29,206 bases of DNA, taken from the NCBI GenBank assembly GCA_964591105.1, contig CAZPZR010000018.1:1-29206 (forward strand). The letters are read 5' to 3'. The notes under the pieces were generated by a model. That model saw nothing but the letters and a program-made list of their open reading frames with translations, ran no database searches and had not been told where the DNA came from. The translations under genes were made by a program, and so were the position numbers. The first letter of the stretch is position 1; each line of letters opens with the position of its first letter. This DNA is from CAZPZR01 sp964591105. Its GTDB lineage: Bacteria > Bacillota > Clostridia > Lachnospirales > Lachnospiraceae. This document shows positions 12,672-20,774 of the stretch, in pieces.

Positions 12672-13376
12672 ATGAAGAGGAGAAACCAATTTGTAATGGG
12701 AGTCATACTATTTTTGCTCATCATTGTAGCACTCATTTCCAGCGTACAGATAGTTGCCTACGGGGATTCGGAGTACAAGTTTTATCAAAAACTGTATGAG
12801 AAATACACAGTAGTCGAAGATTTGGACATGCAGATGGATGATGTGATGCATGTGACCAAACATATGATGGCATATTTGATCGGCCAGGAAGAGGAACTTT
12901 CGATCATCGTTCCTGTGGATGGAAAAGAACAGGATTTCTTTAATGAACAGGATCGATTGCATATGGCAGATGTTAGAAATTTATTTATCGGAGGGCTGAA
13001 AGTCCGAACAATCTGTGTGGGAATTATAGGAATTCTGGTAGTGCTATTGATAATAGGAAAAGCAGAATGGAAGAAATTGCTTGTAGAAGTGTATGGAAAG
13101 GTACTTGGTCTGCTTGCAGGAATCTTACTGTTTGTGGTACTTGCCTGCTGCATAGATTTTACTGCTTGTTTTACCATTTTCCATAAAATCTTCTTCACTA
13201 ATGATCTGTGGTTGTTTGATCCGGCAACGGATTATATGATTCGCATGTTACCAGAAGGATTTTTTGTTCAGTTCGCCGCAAGAATCGTGGAAGTATTTGT
13301 GACATTTTTAGTTGTGCTGACTGGTATAGTAGTATATGTGAAGAAGAAAATAAGTAGTGCTAATAAAAATATTTAA
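12672..13376 (+). CDS. DUF1461/TIGR01906 membrane protein, Lit-like lipoprotein intramolecular transacylase
   Basis: A 234-residue membrane protein with four hydrophobic segments (about 8-29, 112-128, 142-165, 205-223). A large extracytoplasmic loop lies between the first two. The layout and the blocks HMADVRNLF (97-105) and FHKIFFTNDLWLFDP (170-184), followed by MLPEGFF, fit the TIGR01906 family. Characterised members (Lit of Enterococcus and relatives) move an acyl chain within a diacyl lipoprotein to make the lyso form. H97 and H171 are the conserved histidines expected to be catalytic. The ATG follows GGGAGGGAAAG. An extended -10 (TGATAGAAT at 12637-12645) lies upstream without a good -35 box. 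It is divergent from a LysR regulator. The family is fairly sure; activity here is inferred. Confidence 0.78.
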   Translation: MKRRNQFVMGVILFLLIIVALISSVQIVAYGDSEYKFYQKLYEKYTVVEDLDMQMDDVMHVTKHMMAYLIGQEEELSIIVPVDGKEQDFFNEQDRLHMADVRNLFIGGLKVRTICVGIIGILVVLLIIGKAEWKKLLVEVYGKVLGLLAGILLFVVLACCIDFTACFTIFHKIFFTNDLWLFDPATDYMIRMLPEGFFVQFAARIVEVFVTFLVVLTGIVVYVKKKISSANKNI

Positions 13377-13451
13377 TTATATTAATTACACTAATGAGTT
13401 GAAATGTGTTACTATAGGAGTAAATGAATGATTCACAATGGAGGAAAATGT

Positions 13452-16400
13452 ATGAGTAATGTAAAACGTGTGTACGTAGAGAAAAAACCAGGATTTGGCG
13501 TACAGGCAAGTGGCTTGAAAAGTGAAGTGAAGAGCTATCTTGGAATTAAAGATGTGGCAGATGTACGTGTGTTGATTCGTTACGATGTGGAAAATATTTC
13601 AGATGAGACATTTGAAAGAGCATGCAATGGTGTGTTCTCAGAACCACCAGTTGACGTATTGTATCATGAAGAATTTCCAATGGCAGAAAATGCACGTGTA
13701 TTTTCTGTTGAGTTCCTTCCTGGACAGTTTGACCAGAGAGCTGACTCTGCGGTACAGTGTGTACAATTTATCAAAGAAGATGAACAGCCTGTAATTAAAA
13801 CGGCGATCACATATGTAATAGAAGGAAAGGATGCACCAATTTCAGATGAAGAATTTGACGCGATCAAAGCGCACTGCATCAATCCAGTAGATTCTAGAGA
13901 AACAGGAATGGAAAAACCAGAAACATTGGTGACAGTATTTGACGAACCAGAAGATGTCATTGTGTTTGACGGGTTTAAAGATATGAAGGAAGAAGAACTG
14001 AAGGAATTATATCAGTCTTTAGGGCTTGCAATGACATTTAAAGATTTTCTTCATATTCAGAACTACTTCAAAGGGGAGGAAGACAGAGATCCTTCCATGA
14101 CAGAGATTCGTGTGTTGGATACTTACTGGTCTGACCACTGCCGTCATACGACATTTTCTACAGAACTTACAGAAGTAACTTTCGGCGAAGGAGATTATAA
14201 AGAACCAATCGAAGCTACATATCGTCAGTATCTTGCAGATCACAGCGAGATTTTTAAGGGCAGAGAAGATAAATTTGTCTGCTTGATGGATTTGGCATTG
14301 ATGGCTATGAGAAAACTGAAAAAAGAAGGAAAGCTGGCAGATCAGGAAGAATCTGAAGAAATCAATGCGTGCAGTATTGTTGTTCCAATTGTTGTTGATG
14401 GTGTGGAAGAAGAGTGGTTAGTAAACTTTAAAAATGAGACACACAACCATCCAACAGAAATTGAACCATTCGGTGGAGCAGCAACTTGTCTTGGTGGAGC
14501 GATTCGTGACCCACTTTCAGGACGTACTTATGTATATCAGGCGATGCGTGTTACTGGGGCAGCAGACCCTACAGCATCTATGAAAGATACTATGAAAGGA
14601 AAACTTCCACAGAAGAAATTAGTGCGTGAAGCAGCACATGGATATAGTTCTTATGGAAACCAGATTGGTCTTGCAACAGGAGCTGTAAAGGAAATTTATC
14701 ATCCAAACTATGTGGCAAAACGTATGGAAATTGGTGCGGTTTTAGGAGCAGCGCCTAGACGTGCAGTAATTCGAGAAACTTCAGATCCAGGAGATATCAT
14801 CGTATTGCTTGGTGGACGTACTGGACGAGATGGCTGCGGTGGTGCAACTGGCTCTTCTAAGGTTCATACGGAAGAATCTATTGAATCTTGTGGAGCAGAA
14901 GTACAGAAAGGAAACCCACCAACAGAACGTAAGATTCAGCGTTTGTTCCGTCGTGAAGAAGTAAGTAAATTGATAAAAAAATGTAATGACTTCGGTGCAG
15001 GTGGTGTGTCTGTAGCAATCGGAGAACTTGCGGATGGATTGAAAGTAGATCTTGACAAAGTGCCAAAGAAATATGCAGGTCTTGATGGAACAGAAATCGC
15101 AATTTCTGAATCACAGGAACGTATGGCAGTTGTATTAGATCCAAAAGATGTAGAAACATTCCTTGGTTATGCAAAAGAAGAGAACCTGGAAGCAACAATC
15201 GTTGCTACAGTGACAGAGGAACCAAGACTGGTACTTTCCTGGAGAGGAAAAGAAATTGTAAATCTGTCCCGTGCATTTTTGGATACGAACGGAGCACATC
15301 AAGAAACAACAGTTGCAGTGGACATTCCAAATAGAAAAGACAGCATCTTAGTTCGTGAAGAAGTAAAAGATGTGAAAGAAAAATGGATGGATACTTTAAA
15401 AGACCTGAATGTATGCTCACAAAAAGGTTTGGTAGAAATGTTTGACGGCTCCATTGGAGCGGGTTCTGTATTTATGCCACATGGTGGAAAATATCAGATG
15501 ACAGAAACACAGGCAATGGTAGCGAAGATTCCAGTACTTACAGGAGATCACGATACCGTATCCATGATGAGTTATGGATTTGATCCATACCTTTCTACTT
15601 GGAGCCCATACCATGGAGCAATCTATGCAGTGACAGAATCTGTAGCGAAAATCGTTGCAGCAGGTGGAGATTTAACAAAGATTCGTTTCACTTTCCAGGA
15701 ATACTTCCGTCGTATGACAGAAGATCCACAGAGATGGAGCCAGCCATTTGCAGCACTGCTCGGTGCATATAATGCGCAACTTGGATTCGGATTGCCATCC
15801 ATTGGTGGTAAGGACAGTATGTCAGGAACATTTGAAGATATTGACGTACCTCCAACATTAGTTTCTTTTGCAGTAGATATTGCACATGAAAATGAAATTA
15901 TTACTCCAGAATTGAAAGCAGCAGGAAATAAATTAGTATGGCTTCAGATTCCAACAGATGCATATGATGTTCCGGTATATGAGAAAGTGATGGAACTTTA
16001 TGGAGGACTGACAAAAGAGATTTATGCAGGAAATGTAAAATCTGCATATGCATTGGATCGCCATGGAATTGTGGCAGCAGTCAGCAAGATGGCATTTGGA
16101 AATCGTCTTGGTGTGAAATTAGACCAGGTAGATGAAAAAGATTTATTTGCACCACTGTTTGGTGATATTATTGCAGAAGTTCCAGCAGATCAAGTAGAAA
16201 AACTTGGATTTGCCTGCACAGTAATTGGTGAAGTGACAGAAGAAAAAGCATTTGCATATGGAGATGTAAAGATCTGCATGTGCGAAGCAGAAGAAGCATG
16301 GAAGAAACCATTAGAAAATGTATTCCCAACAAATTCAGGTGCAGAAGGACAGGATAAGAAAGTAGAAACTGGCCTTTACGATACAAAAGATATTTATATT

Positions 16401-17216
16401 TGCAATCATAAGATTGCGCAGCCAACAGTATTTATTCCTGCATTCCCAGGTACAAACTGTGAATATGACAGTGCGAGAGCATTTGAACGTGCAGGCGCGA
16501 AGACAAATATTCAGGTATTTAGAAACTTGGATGCAGCGGATATTGTTGATTCTGTTCAGGCATTTGAAAAAGCAATTAACGAAGCACAGATTATTATGTT
16601 CCCAGGTGGATTTAGTGCAGGGGATGAACCAGATGGTTCTGCAAAATTCTTTGCAACTGCATTCCAGAATGCGAAGATGAAAGAAGCAATTGAAAAATTG
16701 TTGAACGAAAGAGATGGTCTTGTACTTGGAGTATGTAACGGTTTCCAGACACTGGTAAAACTTGGCTTGGTTCCAAATGGAGCAGTGACAGGACAGGATG
16801 CACAGGCACCAACATTGACATATAATACAATTGGACGCCATATCTCTAAGATGGTATACACGAAGGTTGTAAGTAACAAGTCCCCATGGCTTCAGGAAGC
16901 AGAACTCGGAGGAGTATATGTAAACCCAGCATCTCATGGAGAAGGTCGATTCGTAGCAAATCAGGAATGGCTGGATAAATTATTTGCAAATGGACAGGTT
17001 GCAACACAATATTGTGACTTGGAAGGTAATGTATCTATGAATGAAGAATGGAATGTGAATGGTTCTTACTGTGCAATTGAAGGTATCACAAGTCCAGATG
17101 GTCGTGTGTTTGGTAAAATGGCACATTCAGAAAGACGTGCACGTTCTGTAGCAAAGAATATCTACGGAGAACAGGATTTGAGAATTTTCGAATCTGGTGT
17201 AAAATATTTTAAATAG
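13452..17216 (+). CDS. purL: Phosphoribosylformylglycinamidine (FGAM) synthase, single chain
   Basis: A 1254-residue enzyme of de novo purine synthesis that converts FGAR, glutamine and ATP to FGAM. It is the long form, with the glutaminase (PurQ) domain fused at the C-terminus; its length and sequence style fit the clostridial clade. Visible parts are the N-terminal PurS-like region (about 1-150), two AIR-synthase-like halves (FKNETHNHPTEIEPFGGAATCLGG; SIGGKDSMSG), and the class I glutamine amidotransferase (from about 990) with PGGFSAGDE, the nucleophile C1095 in GVCNGFQTL, and the SHGEGRF block. The ATG at 13452 follows GGAGGAAA; the frame also opens at 13428 but that start lacks a site. 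Only a weak extended -10 (TGTTACTAT, 13407-13415) is seen upstream, and no purine riboswitch. No other pur gene is adjacent. Confidence 0.97.
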   Translation: MSNVKRVYVEKKPGFGVQASGLKSEVKSYLGIKDVADVRVLIRYDVENISDETFERACNGVFSEPPVDVLYHEEFPMAENARVFSVEFLPGQFDQRADSAVQCVQFIKEDEQPVIKTAITYVIEGKDAPISDEEFDAIKAHCINPVDSRETGMEKPETLVTVFDEPEDVIVFDGFKDMKEEELKELYQSLGLAMTFKDFLHIQNYFKGEEDRDPSMTEIRVLDTYWSDHCRHTTFSTELTEVTFGEGDYKEPIEATYRQYLADHSEIFKGREDKFVCLMDLALMAMRKLKKEGKLADQEESEEINACSIVVPIVVDGVEEEWLVNFKNETHNHPTEIEPFGGAATCLGGAIRDPLSGRTYVYQAMRVTGAADPTASMKDTMKGKLPQKKLVREAAHGYSSYGNQIGLATGAVKEIYHPNYVAKRMEIGAVLGAAPRRAVIRETSDPGDIIVLLGGRTGRDGCGGATGSSKVHTEESIESCGAEVQKGNPPTERKIQRLFRREEVSKLIKKCNDFGAGGVSVAIGELADGLKVDLDKVPKKYAGLDGTEIAISESQERMAVVLDPKDVETFLGYAKEENLEATIVATVTEEPRLVLSWRGKEIVNLSRAFLDTNGAHQETTVAVDIPNRKDSILVREEVKDVKEKWMDTLKDLNVCSQKGLVEMFDGSIGAGSVFMPHGGKYQMTETQAMVAKIPVLTGDHDTVSMMSYGFDPYLSTWSPYHGAIYAVTESVAKIVAAGGDLTKIRFTFQEYFRRMTEDPQRWSQPFAALLGAYNAQLGFGLPSIGGKDSMSGTFEDIDVPPTLVSFAVDIAHENEIITPELKAAGNKLVWLQIPTDAYDVPVYEKVMELYGGLTKEIYAGNVKSAYALDRHGIVAAVSKMAFGNRLGVKLDQVDEKDLFAPLFGDIIAEVPADQVEKLGFACTVIGEVTEEKAFAYGDVKICMCEAEEAWKKPLENVFPTNSGAEGQDKKVETGLYDTKDIYICNHKIAQPTVFIPAFPGTNCEYDSARAFERAGAKTNIQVFRNLDAADIVDSVQAFEKAINEAQIIMFPGGFSAGDEPDGSAKFFATAFQNAKMKEAIEKLLNERDGLVLGVCNGFQTLVKLGLVPNGAVTGQDAQAPTLTYNTIGRHISKMVYTKVVSNKSPWLQEAELGGVYVNPASHGEGRFVANQEWLDKLFANGQVATQYCDLEGNVSMNEEWNVNGSYCAIEGITSPDGRVFGKMAHSERRARSVAKNIYGEQDLRIFESGVKYFK

Positions 17217-17224
17217 TAGGATGA

Positions 17225-17259
17225 AAAACATGCTGGCAAGTTTGCTGGCATGTTTTTTT
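17225..17259 (+). terminator. Intrinsic terminator of purL
   Basis: AAAACATGC and GCATGTTTT arms enclose a further imperfect stem (GGCAA/TTGCT with wobbles), followed by seven T residues at 17253-17259. It begins 8 bases after the purL stop. Confidence 0.85.
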
Positions 17260-17263
17260 GCGT

Positions 17264-17306
17264 AAAAAAATGAGTCCCTTGCATCGAGATAATGCAAGGG
17301 ACTCAT
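17264..17306 (-). terminator. Intrinsic terminator of the AGCS transporter gene
   Basis: A perfect 15-base inverted repeat (17270-17284 with 17292-17306) around a 7-base loop is followed on the minus strand by seven T residues (17270-17264). It begins 5 bases after the transporter stop. With the purL terminator it forms a back-to-back pair between convergent genes. Confidence 0.92.
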
Positions 17307-17311
17307 TGGGA

Positions 17312-18679
17312 TTAGCGGTTCATAAATGCTTTTTTTACAAGACCTGTCAATGCAAACAGTGCAATTACGTTTGGAATAACCATCAAATTGTTGAATAAGT
17401 CGGAGAGTGCCCAAACTAGATCATTTCCACCGAGCGTTCCGAGGAAAATGAAGATTAACGCGATAATCATAAATGGTTTCACTGCTTTTTCTCCAAATAA
17501 CCACTGGACATTGATCTTTGCAAAAAGATTCCATCCAAGGATGGTTGAAAATGCGAAGAAGAATAAACAGATGGCAACAAAAATTGCACCGAATTTAGCA
17601 CCGAAGATTACACCGAAAGCTGTCTGAGCAAGATTTGTTTTGTCTAAAGTGTTTACGATATCACCAGTATAACCATTTGCCAAAGGACCATCTGCAGTAT
17701 AAAGGGTAGAGATGACTACGAGAGCATTTAATGTTAAAACTACGAAGGTATCGATAAATACGCCAGCCATAGCAACGCAGCCCTGCTCGTGCGGATTTTT
17801 TACTTGTGCAAGTGCATGTGCATGAGGAGTAGAACCCATACCGGCTTCGTTTGAGAAGAGACCGCGCTTTGCCCCCTGACTGATGGCTGCTTTTAAGGCA
17901 GAACCAAAGGCACCTCCAATGATGGCCTGTGGTTGGAATGCATATGTGAAAATCATTGCAAATGTTGCAGGGACATACTGGATGCGGGTAACGATTACAA
18001 TGAGACCTCCAATAAGGAAAATGGTAGCCATGAGCGGAACTAATTTTTCAGTGATGGATGCAAGACGATCCACGCCTCCGACAAAGATAACGGCACAAAT
18101 AGCTACGAGAATCACACCGACGATCCAGGAAGGGATTCCGAAGGCAGTTTCTAATGTAGAACTAATAGAATTAGATTGTACCATACATCCGATGAGACCA
18201 ACTGCAAGAATCAATGCAACTGCAAAGAAACTGGCGAGGAACTTTCCAAAAGCACCTGGGAAAATATGGGTAATGTAGTAGACAGGTCCACCTTGAACAT
18301 TGCCGCGAGAATCCGTTGTACGGGTAACCTGTGCAGCAATAGCTTCTGCGTAGATGGTTGCCATTCCAAGAAAAGCGATGATCCACATCCAAAAGATGGC
18401 ACCAGGACCACCGGTCAGGATTGCACCTGCTGCACCGACGATATTACCAGTTCCGACCTGGGCAGCGATTGCAGTCGCAACGGCCTGGAAAGAACTCATT
18501 CCACCATTGTGAGAGCCGCCTTTGAAAGATAGATTTCCGAAAATCTGCTTCAAACCGGATCCAAGATATCTTTGAACAAAATGGGTTTGGATCGTATACC
18601 ATAGGCCGACAGCGACCAAAAGAAATACAAGAATGTAATCTGAGAGATAAGTGTTAAGCGTGTTGACAATTGTTGACAT
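17312..18679 (-). CDS. Sodium:alanine/glycine symporter family (AGCS) transporter
   Basis: A 455-residue membrane protein with about 10-11 hydrophobic segments. The AGCS hallmark is at 62-100: SSFQAVATAIAAQVGTGNI followed by AILTGGPGAIFWMW. A second block, SQGAKRGLFSNEAGMGSTPHAHA, is also typical. Members import alanine or glycine with Na+. The start at 18679 (minus) follows GAGGAGGACACAAC; the frame runs further upstream, but that part is the riboswitch leader. The 5' leader carries a glycine riboswitch aptamer, so glycine is the likely substrate or signal. The direction of control matters: a glycine-activated transporter would suit use of glycine as a nutrient or its export when in excess. 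It is head to head with gdhA and close to the riboswitch-controlled gcv operon. Confidence 0.94.
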   Translation of the reverse strand: MSTIVNTLNTYLSDYILVFLLVAVGLWYTIQTHFVQRYLGSGLKQIFGNLSFKGGSHNGGMSSFQAVATAIAAQVGTGNIVGAAGAILTGGPGAIFWMWIIAFLGMATIYAEAIAAQVTRTTDSRGNVQGGPVYYITHIFPGAFGKFLASFFAVALILAVGLIGCMVQSNSISSTLETAFGIPSWIVGVILVAICAVIFVGGVDRLASITEKLVPLMATIFLIGGLIVIVTRIQYVPATFAMIFTYAFQPQAIIGGAFGSALKAAISQGAKRGLFSNEAGMGSTPHAHALAQVKNPHEQGCVAMAGVFIDTFVVLTLNALVVISTLYTADGPLANGYTGDIVNTLDKTNLAQTAFGVIFGAKFGAIFVAICLFFFAFSTILGWNLFAKINVQWLFGEKAVKPFMIIALIFIFLGTLGGNDLVWALSDLFNNLMVIPNVIALFALTGLVKKAFMNR

Positions 18680-18685
18680 GTTGTG

Positions 18686-18722
18686 TCCTCCTCTTTTTCC
18701 TTTTTTGTAGTAGGCAGGAAGA
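18686..18722 (-). promoter_or_regulatory. Candidate Shine-Dalgarno-masking stem of the transporter leader
   Basis: Read on the minus strand, TCTTCCT (18722-18716) can pair with AGGAGGA (18692-18686), the ribosome binding site, in seven pairs with one G-U around a 23-base loop. No terminator-type stem with a T-run is seen between aptamer and start codon. This suggests translational rather than transcriptional output for the riboswitch. The stem is short and its coupling to the aptamer is not demonstrated. Confidence 0.4.
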
Positions 18723-18763
18723 TACAATTCTGAAAAATGTGGACTGTTTTTGTTTTTCTCATA

Positions 18764-18843
18764 CTCTGTCCTTTTACCTGAGAGATTAACCACATAAGTG
18801 GCGTACACCTTCGGTACCCGTTCATTTCGGGATTCTCCAGAGC
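18764..18843 (-). ncRNA. Glycine riboswitch aptamer upstream of the AGCS transporter
   Basis: On the minus strand the conserved glycine-aptamer blocks appear in order: CTCTGGAGA at the 5' side, ACCGAAGG in the middle, then CTCTCAGGTAAAAGGACAGAG at the 3' side. CTCTG pairs with CAGAG as P1. Only one full aptamer is visible, so this is a singlet. A perfect 8-bp stem lies just 5' (18852-18886) and could be the remnant partner domain, which would fit the type 2 singlet layout. The leader starts at a strong promoter about 70 bases upstream and ends at the transporter. Confidence 0.93.
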
Positions 18844-18851
18844 TGCATCGA

Positions 18852-18886
18852 ACTTTTACATGGAAATAAGTATCCGGCGTAAAAGT
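18852..18886 (-). other. Stem 5' of the transporter glycine aptamer (possible ghost aptamer)
   Basis: ACTTTTAC (18852-18859) and GTAAAAGT (18879-18886) pair perfectly around 19 bases. It sits between the promoter and the aptamer, the position taken by the degenerate partner in type 2 singlet glycine riboswitches. The assignment is inference from position and pairing. Confidence 0.45.
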
Positions 18887-18914
18887 CGTGGTTGCCGTGA
18901 ATTACATACGCATT

Positions 18915-18943
18915 ATTCTATAGAGCACTTTTTGAAATGTCAA
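18915..18943 (-). promoter_or_regulatory. Promoter of the AGCS transporter leader
   Basis: On the minus strand, TTGACA (18943-18938) and TAGAAT (18920-18915) are 17 bases apart. Bases 18944-19078, between this and the gdhA promoter, are AT-rich and show no further element I can support. Confidence 0.82.
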
Positions 18944-19078
18944 TAGAAAAATGAAATTTAGAACACACTCTGTTTCTTTTGCGTTTACGATTAGTTGTAT
19001 AAAATGCTGAAAAACTAAAATGAAATGAAGGAATCGGTGCGAAAAATTGCAAAATTCAAAAAACTCGAAAAAAAATAC

Positions 19079-19107
19079 TTGTGTTATGTGAAAGGATGCT
19101 TTACAAT
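19079..19107 (+). promoter_or_regulatory. Promoter of gdhA
   Basis: TTGTGT at 19079-19084 and TACAAT at 19102-19107 with a 17-base spacer. The predicted leader to the ATG is about 65 bases. Confidence 0.6.
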
Positions 19108-19116
19108 GGTAAAGGA

Positions 19117-19150
19117 CAAAAGCAAACTTCCTGGCGAGCGAGAGCTTTTG
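19117..19150 (+). other. Hairpin in the gdhA leader
   Basis: CAAAAGC (19117-19123) pairs perfectly with GCTTTTG (19144-19150). A mutually exclusive pairing of AAACTT (19124-19129) with AAGTTT (19157-19162) would reach to the AGGAGG ribosome binding site. The region could switch between two folds; no known riboswitch class is recognised. Confidence 0.35.
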
Positions 19151-19177
19151 GGAATTAAGTTTTAGGAGGTAGTAATT

Positions 19178-20512
19178 ATGTCATATGTTGATGAAGTATT
19201 AGCAAAAGTAGTGGAAAAGAACCCGGCTGAACCGGAATTCCATCAGGCAGTAAAAGAAGTATTAGAATCTCTGAGAGTCGTTGTTGAAGCGAACGAAGAG
19301 CAGTATAGAAAAGATGCACTTCTGGAAAGATTGGTAGAACCAGAGAGAATCATTATGTTCCGTGTTCCATGGGTAGATGATCAGGGACAGGTTCAGGTGA
19401 ATAAAGCATATCGTGTACAGTTCAACAGCGCAATCGGACCATACAAGGGCGGATTACGTCTCCATCCATCTGTAAATCTTGGAATCATCAAGTTCCTTGG
19501 ATTTGAACAGATTTTCAAGAACTCACTGACAGGACTCCCAATCGGTGGAGGAAAAGGTGGTTCTGACTTTGATCCAAAAGGCAAATCAGACAGAGAAGTT
19601 ATGGCATTCTGCCAGAGCTTTATGACAGAACTTTGCAAACATATTGGTGCAGACACAGACGTTCCAGCAGGAGATATCGGAACTGGAGCGAGAGAAATTG
19701 GTTATATGTATGGCCAGTATAAGAGAATCCGCAACGTATATGAAGGAGTTCTGACAGGAAAAGGATTAAGCTACGGCGGTTCACTGGCAAGAACACAGGC
19801 AACAGGATATGGACTTTTATATTTGACAGAAGAACTACTGAAATTAAATGGTATTCAGCTGGCAGGAAAAACAGTTGCAGTTTCTGGTTCAGGAAACGTG
19901 GCGATTTATGCAATTGAAAAAGCACAGCAGCTTGGTGCAAAAGTAGTAACAGCCAGTGATTCTACGGGATGGGTATATGATCCAGAAGGGATTGACCTTG
20001 CTGCATTGAAAGAAATCAAAGAAGTAAAACGTGGAAGAATCAAAGAATATAAAGATTATCGTCCAGATGCAGAATATCACGATGGACGTGGAGTATGGTC
20101 TGTGAAAGTAGATATTGCACTTCCTTGTGCAACACAGAATGAACTTCACTTAGAAGATGCACAGATGTTGGTTGCAAATGGATGTACAGCAGTTTGCGAA
20201 GGTGCAAATATGCCAACAACATTAGAAGCTACAAAGTATCTTCAGGAAAATGGCGTAATCTTTGCTCCAGGTAAAGCAGCAAACGCTGGTGGAGTTGCTA
20301 CATCTGCATTAGAAATGTCACAGAACAGCGAACGTCTGAGCTGGTCATTTGAAGAAGTAGATGCAAAACTTAAGAACATCATGGTAAACATTTGCCATAA
20401 CATGGTAGATGCAGCAAAACGTTATGATATGGAAGGCAACTACGTTGCAGGTGCGAATATTGCAGGATTTGAAAAAGTAGTTCAGGCAATGACAGCACAG
20501 GGAATTGTATAA
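19178..20512 (+). CDS. gdhA: Glutamate dehydrogenase, hexameric (NADP-type)
   Basis: A 444-residue enzyme that interconverts 2-oxoglutarate plus ammonia and glutamate. The substrate domain shows GPYKGGLRLHPSVNLGIIKFLGFEQ-type sequence with K90, K114 and the catalytic-loop K126 (PIGGGKGGSDFDPKG). The nucleotide domain has SGSGNVAIYAIEK (about 236-248) and a C-terminal helix block. The length matches bacterial class I GDH (about 445), usually biosynthetic with NADPH; cofactor choice is not certain from sequence. The ATG follows AGGAGGTAG. It has its own promoter and terminator between two glycine-riboswitch-controlled units, which suggests recapture of ammonia released by glycine cleavage. Confidence 0.96.
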   Translation: MSYVDEVLAKVVEKNPAEPEFHQAVKEVLESLRVVVEANEEQYRKDALLERLVEPERIIMFRVPWVDDQGQVQVNKAYRVQFNSAIGPYKGGLRLHPSVNLGIIKFLGFEQIFKNSLTGLPIGGGKGGSDFDPKGKSDREVMAFCQSFMTELCKHIGADTDVPAGDIGTGAREIGYMYGQYKRIRNVYEGVLTGKGLSYGGSLARTQATGYGLLYLTEELLKLNGIQLAGKTVAVSGSGNVAIYAIEKAQQLGAKVVTASDSTGWVYDPEGIDLAALKEIKEVKRGRIKEYKDYRPDAEYHDGRGVWSVKVDIALPCATQNELHLEDAQMLVANGCTAVCEGANMPTTLEATKYLQENGVIFAPGKAANAGGVATSALEMSQNSERLSWSFEEVDAKLKNIMVNICHNMVDAAKRYDMEGNYVAGANIAGFEKVVQAMTAQGIV

Positions 20513-20527
20513 AATAGAGAGAACGGG

Positions 20528-20558
20528 CCCTTGGAAACAGTGTTTCCAAGGGGTTTTT
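20528..20558 (+). terminator. Intrinsic terminator of gdhA
   Basis: CCCTTGGAAAC (20528-20538) and GTTTCCAAGGG (20542-20552) form a perfect 11-bp stem with a 3-base loop, followed by G and five T residues. Confidence 0.92.
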
Positions 20559-20598
20559 CTTGTGAAAATTGAACAGAAAAAATAATAAAAACCTTGTG

Positions 20599-20627
20599 TT
20601 GACATATAAATATGTGAATGTTATAAT
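20599..20627 (+). promoter_or_regulatory. Consensus promoter of the gcv-glyA operon
   Basis: TTGACA (20599-20604) and TATAAT (20622-20627) with a 17-base spacer, both hexamers perfect. It starts a leader of about 265 bases that holds the glycine riboswitch. Confidence 0.9.
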
Positions 20628-20660
20628 GACCAAAGAAAATAAATTGAATAATCGGATGAA

Positions 20661-20753
20661 GAATTTGAGAGAGATTTTTGTAAAAAATGTACAAAAACGC
20701 CGAAGGGGCAAGTGTCTACGTGAAACTCTCAGGCAAAAGAATCAAATTTGGAC
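20661..20753 (+). ncRNA. Glycine riboswitch of the gcv operon
   Basis: Conserved glycine-aptamer blocks are visible in order: GAGAGAG near the 5' end, GCCGAAGGGGCAAG in the middle, CTCTCAGGCAAAAG, and TTTGGAC at the 3' end. AATTTG (20662-20667) pairs with CAAATT (20743-20748) as P1. The following sequence starts like a second aptamer (GCTCTGGAAGAGA from 20757) but lacks its GCCGAAGG core, so this looks like a type 1 singlet with a degenerate 3' partner. The 3' part merges into an intrinsic terminator, so glycine binding probably allows read-through into gcvT. Confidence 0.93.
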
Positions 20754-20774
20754 GATGCTCTGGAAGAGAAGATG

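Noticed and set aside
13377..13451. A purine riboswitch before purL.
   Set aside because: The gap is 75 bases and lacks the conserved purine-aptamer junction sequences.
16335..16937. 200-residue minus-strand frame inside purL.
   Set aside because: Antisense to the conserved glutaminase domain, Cys-rich, with no start signals.
18176..18532. 118-residue open frame on the plus strand opposite the AGCS transporter.
   Set aside because: It is fully antisense to a strongly recognised transporter, has no ribosome binding site, and its composition (many Cys, Thr, Asn) is that of a shadow frame.
18661..18680. Two TTGACA hexamers in tandem on the plus strand as -35 boxes.
   Set aside because: They lie in the start of the minus-strand transporter gene, have no matching -10 box at proper spacing, and would read into the antisense of the leader.
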